From Parvimonas micra (lineage in GTDB: Bacteria > Bacillota > Clostridia > Tissierellales > Peptoniphilaceae): a DNA stretch of 64,000 bases. The notes beneath the pieces were generated by a model. The model was given only the letters and a program-made list of their open reading frames with translations, had not been told where the DNA came from and made no database searches. This document shows positions 16,455-25,031 of the stretch, piece by piece (position 1 is the first letter of the stretch; the number at the start of each line of letters is the position of its first letter). The position numbers and the translations under genes are program-made. Where the stretch lies: NCBI RefSeq assembly GCF_037482165.1, contig NZ_CP148048.1:1364001-1428000 (forward strand), written 5' to 3'.

Positions 16455-17834
16455 CTATTTTGTATCTATTAATAATTCTTTTGGTTTCTTTCTTAAGATA
16501 TTTGAAGAAGAGATTACCAAAGCTATCGCAAGTACTATTGTCATGAACAATACTACATAAAGAAGTGCTCTTGGATTAATTACTACATCTAAACTTGATA
16601 ATGTTTTATTAAATCCGTCAACTTCTGCACCACCACCTAATTTTGTAGTTGATGATTGTTTTGCAATTTGTTTTGCAATACCTCCTGTAACTTTCTTTAA
16701 TATACTATTTCCTAAAATTTTTCCTGTATATCCAGCTAAGAAATATGACCCTATGAATGCTGGTATTGCAACGAAAAGTAATTCTACTGCAAATTGTCCA
16801 AATATCTTTGTTTTAGAAATTCCTATTGATAACAATACTGCAATTTCTTTCTTTCTAGCATTCATCCACAAGAATAATAATAATGTAACTACTATACCCG
16901 CAAATACTAGAGAACCAATGAATAATTGATTTGCAATTGAATATATTCCTGAAATAGATTTTTGTAATGCAGGGAAGTTTGAAGAACTCTTAATTAGATT
17001 ATAAGATTTCCAGTTAATATCTAACTTTTTAAGATCTTTTATTACTTGATCTAAATTTCTATTCCCTTTTATAAAGAATGTTGCATCTTGGTATGTCGCT
17101 GTATCTTCTGTATTTCCATATACTTTAGCTGCTGTATGAACATCTGTAATTAAAGTATTTTCATAAAGTTCTTGTGAGTAAGTTACTCTACCTTTTCCAT
17201 GTCCATCAAAAAGACCTTTAATTTCTACTTCTACAGTTTCATTAGCTTTCTTTTCATTATCTGCATCATATAAATTGGATTTTAATTTAATTTTATCTCC
17301 AACTTTTAAATTATTCTTTGCAGCTAAATCTTTATGCATTAAAATTTTATTTTTATCTTCACTAGTTAAATGTTCACCTTCAACTAATTTATACGCTCCT
17401 GAAACAAATTTTGTCTCTTTTTCAGAACTATTTACACCTGTTAACATAACTGCTCTTTTAAAATTCTTAGCTCTTTCAGCAGATTCGTTTTGAGCAGCTC
17501 CCGGTGCTTCAACTATATCTAAATTGTCATCAAGGTTAGCAACACTATTGATTCTCTTAACAAAATTATCCACATGTCCTGAATCAACAATTTTCTTTAT
17601 GTCTTGACCTCTTACATTACCACCACCTCTGGCAGTCCCTTGATTTACTCTTCTATTTATTTCCATTGTAAAACTATTTGTAATATTTTTAAAAGTTTCT
17701 TCTGATGCCTTATTTGTAGCATCTTTTATAGATAAACTTATCAAGCTAAGTGCTGACATTGATAAGATAATTAGTAATATAATTAATGATTTTAAACTCT
17801 TTCTTGTTACATACGCAAAAGCATTTTTAAACAT
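16455..17834 (-). CDS. FtsX/MacB-type ABC transporter permease
   Basis: A 459-residue permease. One helix lies near residues 15-35, then a large extracytoplasmic MacB periplasmic-core-like domain. Three C-terminal helices form the FtsX domain (IANQLFIGSLVFAGIVVTLL, then RKKEIAVLLSIGISKTKIFG). The extracellular part carries a repeated 'gain' motif, KFVSGAYKLVEGEHL and VGDKIKLKS. It begins MFKNAFAYVTRK, clearly related to MVKNAIAYVLRK of the permease two genes upstream. The two are paralogues, likely a heterodimer around one ATPase. Such MacB-like systems export or sense peptides and lipids in the envelope. Confidence 0.88.
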   Translation of the reverse strand: MFKNAFAYVTRKSLKSLIILLIILSMSALSLISLSIKDATNKASEETFKNITNSFTMEINRRVNQGTARGGGNVRGQDIKKIVDSGHVDNFVKRINSVANLDDNLDIVEAPGAAQNESAERAKNFKRAVMLTGVNSSEKETKFVSGAYKLVEGEHLTSEDKNKILMHKDLAAKNNLKVGDKIKLKSNLYDADNEKKANETVEVEIKGLFDGHGKGRVTYSQELYENTLITDVHTAAKVYGNTEDTATYQDATFFIKGNRNLDQVIKDLKKLDINWKSYNLIKSSSNFPALQKSISGIYSIANQLFIGSLVFAGIVVTLLLFLWMNARKKEIAVLLSIGISKTKIFGQFAVELLFVAIPAFIGSYFLAGYTGKILGNSILKKVTGGIAKQIAKQSSTTKLGGGAEVDGFNKTLSSLDVVINPRALLYVVLFMTIVLAIALVISSSNILRKKPKELLIDTK

Positions 17835-17844
17835 CGCCTACCTC

Positions 17845-18489
17845 CTACTTACTTTTTGTTACTTCTTTTAATCTCTTATTATTAAGCTCAAGTACCGTAT
17901 CAGCTGCACTTGCAACTTCTTTACTATGAGTTACTACTATTACACATTTATTTCTTTCTTTAGCTAATTTCTTTAAAACTGCAATTATTTCTCCAGCAGT
18001 AGTTTCATCCAAGTTTCCTGTAGGTTCGTCTGCCAAAATAACTGGAGCTTCTGATACTAAAGCTCTTGCTATAGCAACTCTTTGTTGTTGTCCACCTGAT
18101 AATTTCATAACATTTCTTCTAACTTGAGTCTTATCAAGTCCTAACTCAAGTAATATATCTTCAGAGGCTTTACTATTTACTAATCTAATATTTTCTAATG
18201 GTGATAGATAATCTATAAGATTATAGTTTTGGAATACAAGAGAGATATTATTCTTTCTGTGATTACTATAACCTGCTTTTTCTATATTTTCATCTTTGAA
18301 CAAAATTTCTCCGCTGTTAGGTTTGTCCAATCCCGCTAATAACGAAAGTAATGTTGACTTTCCTGTTCCGGATTTACCTATAATTGCATAAAATTTTCCA
18401 AGTTCAAATCCTTGATTTATTAATGATAAAACTTTTTCTTTTGAATTTGCATAACTATATGTTACATTTTTAATTTCTAATATGTTCAT
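17845..18489 (-). CDS. ABC transporter ATP-binding protein (LolD/MacB type)
   Basis: A 214-residue ATPase. Walker A is IGKSGTGKST (37-46), Q-loop SLVFQNYNLIDYLSPLENI, signature LSGGQQQRVAIARAL, Walker B VILADEPTGNLDE and H-loop VVTHSKEV. The short length and the LSGGQQQRVAIARAL/DEPTGNLD set are typical of the LolD/MacB/FtsE group, which uses ATP for conformational work rather than bulk import. It sits between two FtsX-type permease genes with 10-bp spacings, one operon. Confidence 0.93.
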   Translation of the reverse strand: MNILEIKNVTYSYANSKEKVLSLINQGFELGKFYAIIGKSGTGKSTLLSLLAGLDKPNSGEILFKDENIEKAGYSNHRKNNISLVFQNYNLIDYLSPLENIRLVNSKASEDILLELGLDKTQVRRNVMKLSGGQQQRVAIARALVSEAPVILADEPTGNLDETTAGEIIAVLKKLAKERNKCVIVVTHSKEVASAADTVLELNNKRLKEVTKSK

Positions 18490-18499
18490 TTACTTCCTC

Positions 18500-19786
18500 C
18501 TAACTAATTTGTGATAAAATTTCTTTCGGTTTCTTAATTAAAATCAATCCTGATGCAAAAACTACTGATAAAAGTATAATTAGCACCAATATTCCATAAC
18601 TTTGTGCAAAAGTTATTAAGCTTTCAACATTATATCCATTACTTACAAAATTAGAAGTAATTGATGTTGTATCCTCAGAACTAATCAATCCACCAATAAT
18701 TTGATTTACTACCAGATTTCCAAATATCAAAGATACAAGAATTGCTGGAAGTGATATAAATATTAATTCCAATATAAATTGACCAACAATTTTAGATTTA
18801 CTAACCCCAATGGATAATAAAATTCCAATTTCGTAAATTCTTTCTCTTAACCATAGTATTAGTATTAATGAAAGAACTACAGAACCACCAATCATAATTG
18901 CAAAAGTCATTATTCTAATAATATGTTTAACACCGTTTAATGACTCAAGAGCATCTTTAAAGGCATTTGCTTCCTTATCAACTGTATAAGATTTTTCCCA
19001 ATCGACATTAAGTTTTTTAACTTTATTTATAGCCTCGTCCATACTTTCAGGAGTTCCTGAGAAAAATGTCAACTTATTTACTAGTTGTTTATCTCCTTCG
19101 GCATTTAAAGCTTTTTGAGCAGAATCATAATCAGTAAACATTGTGTTTTCGCTTAAGTCTGAAGTTAATCCAGTTTGTTTTTCCTGTTTCTTTCCTGAAA
19201 AAATCCCAACAATTTCAAATTCATGTTTCTTGTTACTCTTGTCAGTTTGATTAGGATCTATAAATTCTAAACTAATTTTGTCACCTATTTTTAATTTGTT
19301 TTTTTCGGCAAACTCTTCATGAACTAATATCTTGTCTTTATCATTTTTTTCAATATTTCTTCCCTCTTTTATTGAAAAAACTCCACTGTTAAATAAAACA
19401 TTCCTTTTTACATTGCTTGTAGCTTGTATTGATACAACATTTTTTAAATAACTTGGAATATCATCTCTAGTGATTTGTTGTCCACTATCTACAGCATTTG
19501 TATTTGACAATTTTGCTAGACCTTCATATTGAGAAACAACTTCTTCAATTTCCTTTATATTTTCTAGTCCTTTAAAATCATTTTTGTCAAAATATCCTTG
19601 ACTATCTTTTTTGGCTATAGTTGATGAAGAATTTGAAGATTTATATAAAGACTTCTCCATACTAGAACCCGATTTCAAAATATTTAAACATGCATACAAG
19701 CAAGAAAGCACTACTGTCAAAATAATAAAAACAATAAAAGTTCTATTCTTTTTTCTTAAAACATATGCTATCGCATTTTTTACCAC
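18500..19786 (-). CDS. FtsX/MacB-type ABC transporter permease
   Basis: A 428-residue paralogue of the permease at 16455-17834. It has an N-terminal helix (residues 14-35), an extracytoplasmic domain with NSGVFSIKEGRNIEKNDKDK and KIGDKISLEF, and three C-terminal helices with REIYEIGILLSIGVSKSKIV-like sequence. The start is GTG at 19786 behind a GAGGGGAG site. The match with the other permease's N terminus (xxKNAxAYVxRK) supports this start. First gene of the ABC operon; candidate regulator sites lie upstream at 19921-19960. Confidence 0.87.
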   Translation of the reverse strand: MVKNAIAYVLRKKNRTFIVFIILTVVLSCLYACLNILKSGSSMEKSLYKSSNSSSTIAKKDSQGYFDKNDFKGLENIKEIEEVVSQYEGLAKLSNTNAVDSGQQITRDDIPSYLKNVVSIQATSNVKRNVLFNSGVFSIKEGRNIEKNDKDKILVHEEFAEKNKLKIGDKISLEFIDPNQTDKSNKKHEFEIVGIFSGKKQEKQTGLTSDLSENTMFTDYDSAQKALNAEGDKQLVNKLTFFSGTPESMDEAINKVKKLNVDWEKSYTVDKEANAFKDALESLNGVKHIIRIMTFAIMIGGSVVLSLILILWLRERIYEIGILLSIGVSKSKIVGQFILELIFISLPAILVSLIFGNLVVNQIIGGLISSEDTTSITSNFVSNGYNVESLITFAQSYGILVLIILLSVVFASGLILIKKPKEILSQIS

Positions 19787-19920
19787 TTTCTTATTCAGCT
19801 CCCCTCTCTCAAATTTATTTTATATTTTAGGATGTCCCCCTTAAATTCTAAGTAATTAGAAATTTATCATTCCTCCTTAACACTATGTATTTTCTTTACA
19901 GTAGCTATTTTAAACTAGAT

Positions 19921-19960
19921 TTATGAAATATTTATGAAATGAAAATGAAATATTTATGAA
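19921..19960. promoter_or_regulatory. Phased direct repeats upstream of the ABC operon
   Basis: The word TTATGAA occurs at 19921, 19932 and 19954, that is 11 and 22 bp apart. It is embedded in two copies of ATGAAATATTTATGAAATGA. Helically phased direct repeats are typical OmpR-family regulator sites, and such a regulator is encoded 3 kb downstream. Confidence 0.4.
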
Positions 19961-19999
19961 ATGAAAAAAATTTTTAATTTTTTTGTAAATTTAATGGCA

Positions 20000-20255
20000 A
20001 AGGGGCTTTATGAGGTCTTCAGAGGCTATTGTATCAAATAACACAATGACTCCGTCAGGCCTAGTTTTGTTTGCAAGCACTGGGCTTTAGGAGATCTCCA
20101 GAGTCATTGTATCAAAGATACAACGACTCCGTCAGACCTACTTTTGTTTACAAGTAAATAAAGTTAGGGCTAGATTGACTCCGTTACACTATGCTCGAGA
20201 TGACGTGTTAGATGCTTTCCCTATGCAACATACTATGACGTGAAGTCTTTTATTT
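20000..20255. repeat. Modular intergenic repeat, copy 2
   Basis: Contains TGACTCCGTCAGACCTACTT modules twice, hairpins TGTATCAAAGATACA and TTGTTTACAAG, the GTTAGGGCTAGATTGACTCC module and ATGACGTG near the right end. Non-coding. Oriented opposite to copy 3. Confidence 0.7.
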
Positions 20256-20334
20256 TTATATAAAATTTTCAATTATTTTTTTGATACCTTTTATTTTTTT
20301 TAAAATATTTCTTTTGAAATTTGAAGCTTATTTA

Positions 20335-20455
20335 CTTTTAACGGTAAGCTCTTAAACGAAGATTCTTACTTATACGTCATTTTGAGCGAAGCCGAGAAAT
20401 CTCACACTTTTGTTGCAAACAAAAGTGAATGTATCGTAGATACATCCAAAAAACA
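20335..20455. repeat. Modular intergenic repeat, copy 3 (inverted to copy 2)
   Basis: The tail ACTTTTAACGGTAAGCTCTT is followed by TATACGTCATTTTGAGCGAA, GAGAAATCTCACACTTTTGT, a TTGTTGCAAACAA hairpin and TGTATCGTAGATACA. The similarity to copy 4 continues beyond the repeat into the neighbouring hairpin at 20488-20510. Confidence 0.75.
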
Positions 20456-20487
20456 TCCTAACTTTACTTCTTATTTACACAAAAAAA

Positions 20488-20510
20488 GAATACTCTTAAA
20501 AAGAATATTC
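20488..20510 (-). terminator. Terminator of the sirtuin-macrodomain operon
   Basis: GAATACTCTT pairs with AAGAATATTC (one G-U pair), followed on the minus strand by seven T. A related but weaker sequence is at 23526-23549 behind the radical SAM gene. Confidence 0.65.
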
Positions 20511-20531
20511 CTTCGTAAAACTATTAACTTA

Positions 20532-21521
20532 TTATTTCATAATTTTCTTTAGTATTTCTCCAATATCTCCGTCAATACAAATACTTCTGTCTTTTATTTG
20601 TTCAGGACAAAAAGCTTCTTTATAATTAATACAAGCATAAATTGAATTTTTATTTTCCATAGTCATTTGCCAGAAAGGATATTTTATTATTACAGGAGTA
20701 TTATTTCCAACACCCAACTCTAAAAAGAGTATATGTTTATCTTTATACTTTTCAAGAAAATTATAATATTCTCTTGATGCTCTATGCCATCCTTCATCTT
20801 CGACAAATGAACTATCAGCACGAAGATTCATTGTAACATCAGAGCCATCATAAGGACATTTTGGAATTAAATCAGTTGGAATTTTCATTAAAATCTCCTT
20901 ATTTTCTGGCACTTCAAAAAATCCTTCTGTATTTTTCTTAAATCCTTGAACTTCTATCGCCTTTAGAACCCATTCTTCATTATCATAGGTCTTTTGGTTT
21001 TGTGGATTTACACTTTGAAATAATCCATAATCACCTTGAGTATAGAAAAGACGTTTTTTATCAAATCCTGCCCTTTGAAATTGATGATCTACATTTGTCG
21101 TAATAACAAAATATTCTTTGTCCTTTATAATGGAAAACAAATCCCTGTAAACAGGTTTTAGTGGTTCGATATATCTATTAAAATATATATGTCTTGCCCA
21201 CCAAGCCCAAAGTGTTTCTCTATTCGGAAAAGAATAAAATCCACCTGAATACATATTACTTATTCCAAATTTTTTTGAAAAATCAAAGAAATATTTTTCA
21301 AATCTCTCTCCACTATAAGTCAAACCTGCCGAAGTTGAAAGTCCTGCTCCTGCGCCTATAACAATCGCATCAGCATTTTCTATTTCATTTTTTAAAAATT
21401 CAATCTTTTCTCTATTTAATTCACTTTCAGAAGATATGTTTTTCCCAACAGTCTTTAATCCCTTAAGTCCCATTTGAATACTTTCTCTGTATCCATCTGT
21501 TTTATTATAATTTTCTTTCAT
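20532..21521 (-). CDS. Class M-like sirtuin (SirTM-type NAD-dependent ADP-ribosyltransferase candidate)
   Basis: A 329-residue Sir2-fold protein. NAD motif GAGAGLSTSAG lies at residues 57-67 and TTNVDHQFQRAGF at 141-153. YTQGDYG at 160-166 puts Gln162 where ordinary sirtuin deacetylases have the catalytic His. This fits the SirTM class, whose studied members (Staphylococcus, Streptococcus) ADP-ribosylate lipoylated GcvH-L. Co-transcription with a zinc-type macrodomain gene supports that class. The zinc ribbon looks degraded: positions normally Cys read QSVNPQ and KCPYDG, leaving one Cys (Cys222). No GcvH-L or lipoate ligase gene is adjacent, so the target may differ. Confidence 0.85.
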   Translation of the reverse strand: MKENYNKTDGYRESIQMGLKGLKTVGKNISSESELNREKIEFLKNEIENADAIVIGAGAGLSTSAGLTYSGERFEKYFFDFSKKFGISNMYSGGFYSFPNRETLWAWWARHIYFNRYIEPLKPVYRDLFSIIKDKEYFVITTNVDHQFQRAGFDKKRLFYTQGDYGLFQSVNPQNQKTYDNEEWVLKAIEVQGFKKNTEGFFEVPENKEILMKIPTDLIPKCPYDGSDVTMNLRADSSFVEDEGWHRASREYYNFLEKYKDKHILFLELGVGNNTPVIIKYPFWQMTMENKNSIYACINYKEAFCPEQIKDRSICIDGDIGEILKKIMK

Positions 21522-21528
21522 ATTTTAC

Positions 21529-22314
21529 CTACAAATCTAAAATCCTTTTATATTCTCTTATATCGGGCTCTTTTCTATCTATGCACCATTCTTTTATAAC
21601 TTTTATAAGTTCAGATTTATCTTCTATAAATGTTTGATATACCCCACAGTTTTTTTCTATTTCAAAAATATAGGCATCTATTTCATTTGAAATTTTCTTA
21701 CTAAATAATGAAGAAAAAAATCCCTTATTTTTATAACATGGAGTACATTGGATAAAATTACCTTGTTTTCCATCAGTTTCATACCAAATGGTAATGAATG
21801 TTAGTCCTCCATTTTCATTTACTCGGTCAATATCATTAAATGTTTCAATAAAGTTTTCAATATTCTCCCAATCACATTCGAAGTCGTCTGTACTTTCTGT
21901 TCTACATTTTAATATATCAATCCCTTTGCAGAAAATCGCATCGCTACTTTGAGGATTATAAATTCCTACGCCATATTCATCCGCAATACTTTTTACAAAT
22001 TCCAATGCCTCATCTTCAACATTGTATGAGAATGCACAATACGCTCCATTCTTTCCTAAGCTATAATCAGTCAAATGATTTTCTGAATCCTCTGTTGCAT
22101 AGGCAATCTCATCAGGCAAAGCATACTCCCCACTTATTGGTGGAAATTTTTCAAACATTTTTTTAGCCCAGCAGGCAATTACACGAGAACATCCCTCTAA
22201 AGATTCATAATCTTTATTTTCTTTATATTCTGTGAACTCCTCCTGATAAGCAAATACATCCAAAGAAGTTTTTATTTCTTCTCTTTTTTCAAAGACAAAT
22301 AAATCAAAACTCAT
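21529..22314 (-). CDS. Uncharacterised protein in the sirtuin-macrodomain operon
   Basis: A 261-residue, acidic, soluble protein with no signal peptide or membrane helix. It starts MSFDLFVFEK. The N-terminal half (residues 1-120) resembles a widespread family of unknown function that begins M-S-(F/Y)-D-L and has an F-P-P-(I/M)-x-G motif (here FPPISGEYALP). It also has a TDYSLG motif and an A-x-x-x-G-V-G stretch (DEYGVGIYNP). The C-terminal half (about 125-261) is less familiar. It lies 7 bp before the sirtuin gene and 30 bp after the macrodomain gene, so it shares their transcript. Role unknown; target, adaptor or immunity-type protein are all possible. Confidence 0.75.
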   Translation of the reverse strand: MSFDLFVFEKREEIKTSLDVFAYQEEFTEYKENKDYESLEGCSRVIACWAKKMFEKFPPISGEYALPDEIAYATEDSENHLTDYSLGKNGAYCAFSYNVEDEALEFVKSIADEYGVGIYNPQSSDAIFCKGIDILKCRTESTDDFECDWENIENFIETFNDIDRVNENGGLTFITIWYETDGKQGNFIQCTPCYKNKGFFSSLFSKKISNEIDAYIFEIEKNCGVYQTFIEDKSELIKVIKEWCIDRKEPDIREYKRILDL

Positions 22315-22344
22315 AACTATCTCCTTTTGTTATTTATAATAATA

Positions 22345-23142
22345 TTATATCATTTTTTCATAATATTTTTTATCTTCATCTTTGAAAACATTAAAAATAA
22401 TTCTATCCATAGCTTTTGGATATTTTAAAACCCATTTTTTAGTTGTTTCAATTGCAATCTCTGCTGCTCTTTCTTTTGTAAAACGAAATTCTCCTGTTGA
22501 TATACAACAAAATGCTACACTTTTAAGTCCATTTTCTAAACACATATCCAAAGTTTTTTCGTAACATTCAGCTAATTCTTTTTCAAGCTCTTTAGTAAGC
22601 TCTCCATAAACAATTGGACCAACTATATGAATTACTTTTTTTGAAGGTAGATTATAGGCATCTGTAAGCATTGGAACAGCAGTAGGCTGTTCATAATCTT
22701 TCCCATATTTTTTCTTAAGTTCCTGCATTTTTTCGTTACATTCTGCCCTTAGTTGTATTCCTGCAAAAGTATGTATTTGATTATCAATACATAGATGCAT
22801 TGGAGCCCAACATCCAAGCATTATTGAATTAGCTGCATTAACTATTGCATCAACCTTAAGTCTTGTAATATCTCCCTGCCAAATGGAAAAAACATCTTTA
22901 ATAATTGGAATATCCTTAAGCTCTACAATTCCCTTTTCTTCTGCGCAAAGTTTTAAATATTCATCTTGAACTTTCAAAACTTCATCATCCATTTTTCTTG
23001 GCATACGGATATTCATAAGAGAACGTAAAACGACCTTTTTTTGAGTTTCAGCCTCAGGGATTTCCATATTTTTATAATTATCCGAATCAGCTATAAATGC
23101 TTTTACTAAAAAATCCAACATTTGTTCTTTATTTCTATTCAT
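22345..23142 (-). CDS. Zinc-containing macrodomain protein (protein-ADP-ribose hydrolase)
   Basis: A 265-residue protein. An N-terminal helical extension (1-75) precedes a macrodomain with VDAIVNAANSIMLG (98-110), zinc motif Cys111-x4-His116-x-Cys118 in CWAPMHLCIDN, HTFAGIQLRAEC, and the ribose loop CISTGEFRF. This is the signature of Firmicutes zinc macrodomains that remove ADP-ribose placed by SirTM sirtuins, and the sirtuin is two genes downstream. First gene of the operon. Members are usually about 265-270 residues, so it is full length. Confidence 0.92.
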   Translation of the reverse strand: MNRNKEQMLDFLVKAFIADSDNYKNMEIPEAETQKKVVLRSLMNIRMPRKMDDEVLKVQDEYLKLCAEEKGIVELKDIPIIKDVFSIWQGDITRLKVDAIVNAANSIMLGCWAPMHLCIDNQIHTFAGIQLRAECNEKMQELKKKYGKDYEQPTAVPMLTDAYNLPSKKVIHIVGPIVYGELTKELEKELAECYEKTLDMCLENGLKSVAFCCISTGEFRFTKERAAEIAIETTKKWVLKYPKAMDRIIFNVFKDEDKKYYEKMI

Positions 23143-23244
23143 ATAATCACCCTCTTTTTACTATATTACCCAAATGAAATATTTATAATTCTATTTTACA
23201 TCTTAAATTAGATATATGAAATATTTTAAAAATAAACGTTTTGG

Positions 23245-23495
23245 TTTATTTACTTTTAACGTATAGCTCCTAAACAAAGCATTCTTCTTTATACGTCATT
23301 TCGACCGAAACGAAGCATAGCTGAGTGTAGTCAATCTAGCCCTAACTTAGATTATTTACTTGTAAATAATCTATAGTAGGTCTGACGCAAAGATTGTCCA
23401 AATCTTTGATTTGGGTACAATCGACTGCGGAAATCTCACACTTTTGTTGCAAACAAAAGTGAATGTATCAAAGATACATACACTACAAAAATATC
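23245..23495. repeat. Modular intergenic repeat, copy 4 (long form)
   Basis: From left: tail TTTACTTTTAACGTATAGCT, TATACGTCATTTCGACCG, TCAATCTAGCCCTAACTTAG, a near-perfect ATTATTTACTTGTAAATAAT hairpin and AGTAGGTCTGACG. Then come an AAAGATT/AATCTTT hairpin, GAAATCTCACACTTTTGTTG and TGTATCAAAGATACA. Parallels copy 7 in inverse orientation. Confidence 0.8.
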
Positions 23496-23581
23496 ATATT
23501 TTTACTTCTTATTTCAACAAAAAAAGAATACTCTAAAAAAGAATATCCTTTCGTAAAATCTATTAATTTATTTAGTTATTA

Positions 23582-24457
23582 TTACAAATCAAAAATACTA
23601 AGTTGTTTGGATATTTCTTTTTCTTCAAATGTATTTAAATAGCTAAAAATTTTATTATAATCATGCATAATTTTTTCGTTTTCACAGAAGTCTCGAAAAA
23701 TTTTCATAAGTCTATAATTATTTCTACTATTCACAACATAAAAATTACCAAACTCTCTAATATATCTATCTTTAAGATGTGGGAAGTGTTTATCTAATTT
23801 AGAATAAAAATATTCCCTATTTCCATCTCGCAAGGTAAGTCCCATTCCAAAGCAGAGAATTCCTTTTACCTTTGCCTCTTTGCAATAATTTAAAATGCCA
23901 ATAACATTTTCTTTTGTATCATTAATATATGGTAAAATCGGAGTCATCCATACTACCGTAGGTATTCCTGCTTCTCTTAATTTAATCAAGGTTTCAACTC
24001 TTTCCTTTGTAGTGGAAACATTGGGTTCAATTATCCTACATAATCTTTCGTCATAGGTTGTGAGTGTCATTTGAACAACGCATTTTGTCTTGGAATTAAT
24101 CTCTTTTAACAAATCCAAATCCCTAATTATATTTGATGACTTTGTAATGAGTGTAAGTCCAAAACCATATTTATTTATTGTTTCTAATGCTTTTCTTGTA
24201 TAATTAAGTTTAAGTTCCTCATTAATGTAGGGGTCAGTCATTGACCCCATACCAATCATACATTTTTTTCTTTTTCTTTTAAGTCTATCTTCCAAAAGCT
24301 CTATTGAATTTTCTTTTGCTTCAATATCTTCAAAACTGTGATTCATCTGATAGCATTTACTTCTTGAATCGCAATAAATACAGCCATGTGTACAACCTCG
24401 AAACAAATTCATTCCGTTTTTAGAAGATAATATTCCCTTTACTTTTACAAAATGCAT
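23582..24457 (-). CDS. Radical SAM protein (SplB-like)
   Basis: A 291-residue radical SAM enzyme. The iron-sulfur motif is CTHGCIYC (Cys22, 26, 29), followed by SAM-binding MIGMGSMTDPYI and TLITKSSNIIRDLDLL. These are the hallmarks of the SplB/Rv2578c-like group, related to spore photoproduct lyase. It lacks the extra cysteine-rich C-terminal SPASM domain. Fourth gene on the minus strand after the WYL regulator, 23 bp downstream of the ClbS-like gene. Its reaction is unknown; DNA repair or nucleic-acid modification is only suggested by family and neighbours. Confidence 0.85.
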   Translation of the reverse strand: MHFVKVKGILSSKNGMNLFRGCTHGCIYCDSRSKCYQMNHSFEDIEAKENSIELLEDRLKRKRKKCMIGMGSMTDPYINEELKLNYTRKALETINKYGFGLTLITKSSNIIRDLDLLKEINSKTKCVVQMTLTTYDERLCRIIEPNVSTTKERVETLIKLREAGIPTVVWMTPILPYINDTKENVIGILNYCKEAKVKGILCFGMGLTLRDGNREYFYSKLDKHFPHLKDRYIREFGNFYVVNSRNNYRLMKIFRDFCENEKIMHDYNKIFSYLNTFEEKEISKQLSIFDL

Positions 24458-24480
24458 CCTAATCCCTTTTCTATTTAGAA

Positions 24481-25020
24481 TTAATTTTTACAATTCTTTT
24501 GATGTGCTTTAAGTTTCTTAATCGCCCAATCATAATGACTTGAAGTAGAACTTACAAAATATGAACCCAATGTACTTCCTCCAACCCATTTAAAAATATT
24601 TTTAGAGAACAATTCTTTATTTGAAAACTTTTCGGCCAAAGCTATAACATCATTATGAGATTTATTCAGCATTTCCGTTGCCTTTTCCAAAGGAGTATTT
24701 TGATGTTTTTTCCAAAATTCTACATTCATATCTCCATAAGTTTTCCAATTATAAGGCTTTGGTATAAACGGCTTTTCTTCGCCATTTTGATTGGAATTTA
24801 CCCAATTTAAAATTAACATATGCCATTCATAAAGATGAATTAAAATATCCCTTAAATTCTTATCTCTTTTCCAATGTGCCTCTTTCTTTTTTACATCAGC
24901 CGAAAAGTCAAAAGGAGTATTCAGCTCTTTTTCTGACAATTTAGAAATCAATTCATTTAACTTTCCATAATTTTCTTTTGCACTAATAAGAAAATCTTCT
25001 TTAGTAGTTGGTCTAGCCAT
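24481..25020 (-). CDS. ClbS/DfsB family four-helix-bundle protein
   Basis: A 179-residue protein starting MARPTTKEDFLISAKENYGK, the usual ClbS/DfsB beginning. It has RDILIHLYEWHMLILNWV and a C-terminal STSSHYDWAIKKLKAH; the His and Trp positions are characteristic of the DinB/DfsB-like fold. ClbS of E. coli is a cyclopropane hydrolase that protects DNA from colibactin; most relatives are uncharacterised. It is 11 bp downstream of the GyrI-like gene in the WYL-regulated operon. A protective role against a DNA-active small molecule is inference. Confidence 0.85.
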   Translation of the reverse strand: MARPTTKEDFLISAKENYGKLNELISKLSEKELNTPFDFSADVKKKEAHWKRDKNLRDILIHLYEWHMLILNWVNSNQNGEEKPFIPKPYNWKTYGDMNVEFWKKHQNTPLEKATEMLNKSHNDVIALAEKFSNKELFSKNIFKWVGGSTLGSYFVSSTSSHYDWAIKKLKAHQKNCKN

Positions 25021-25031
25021 AATAAACCTCC

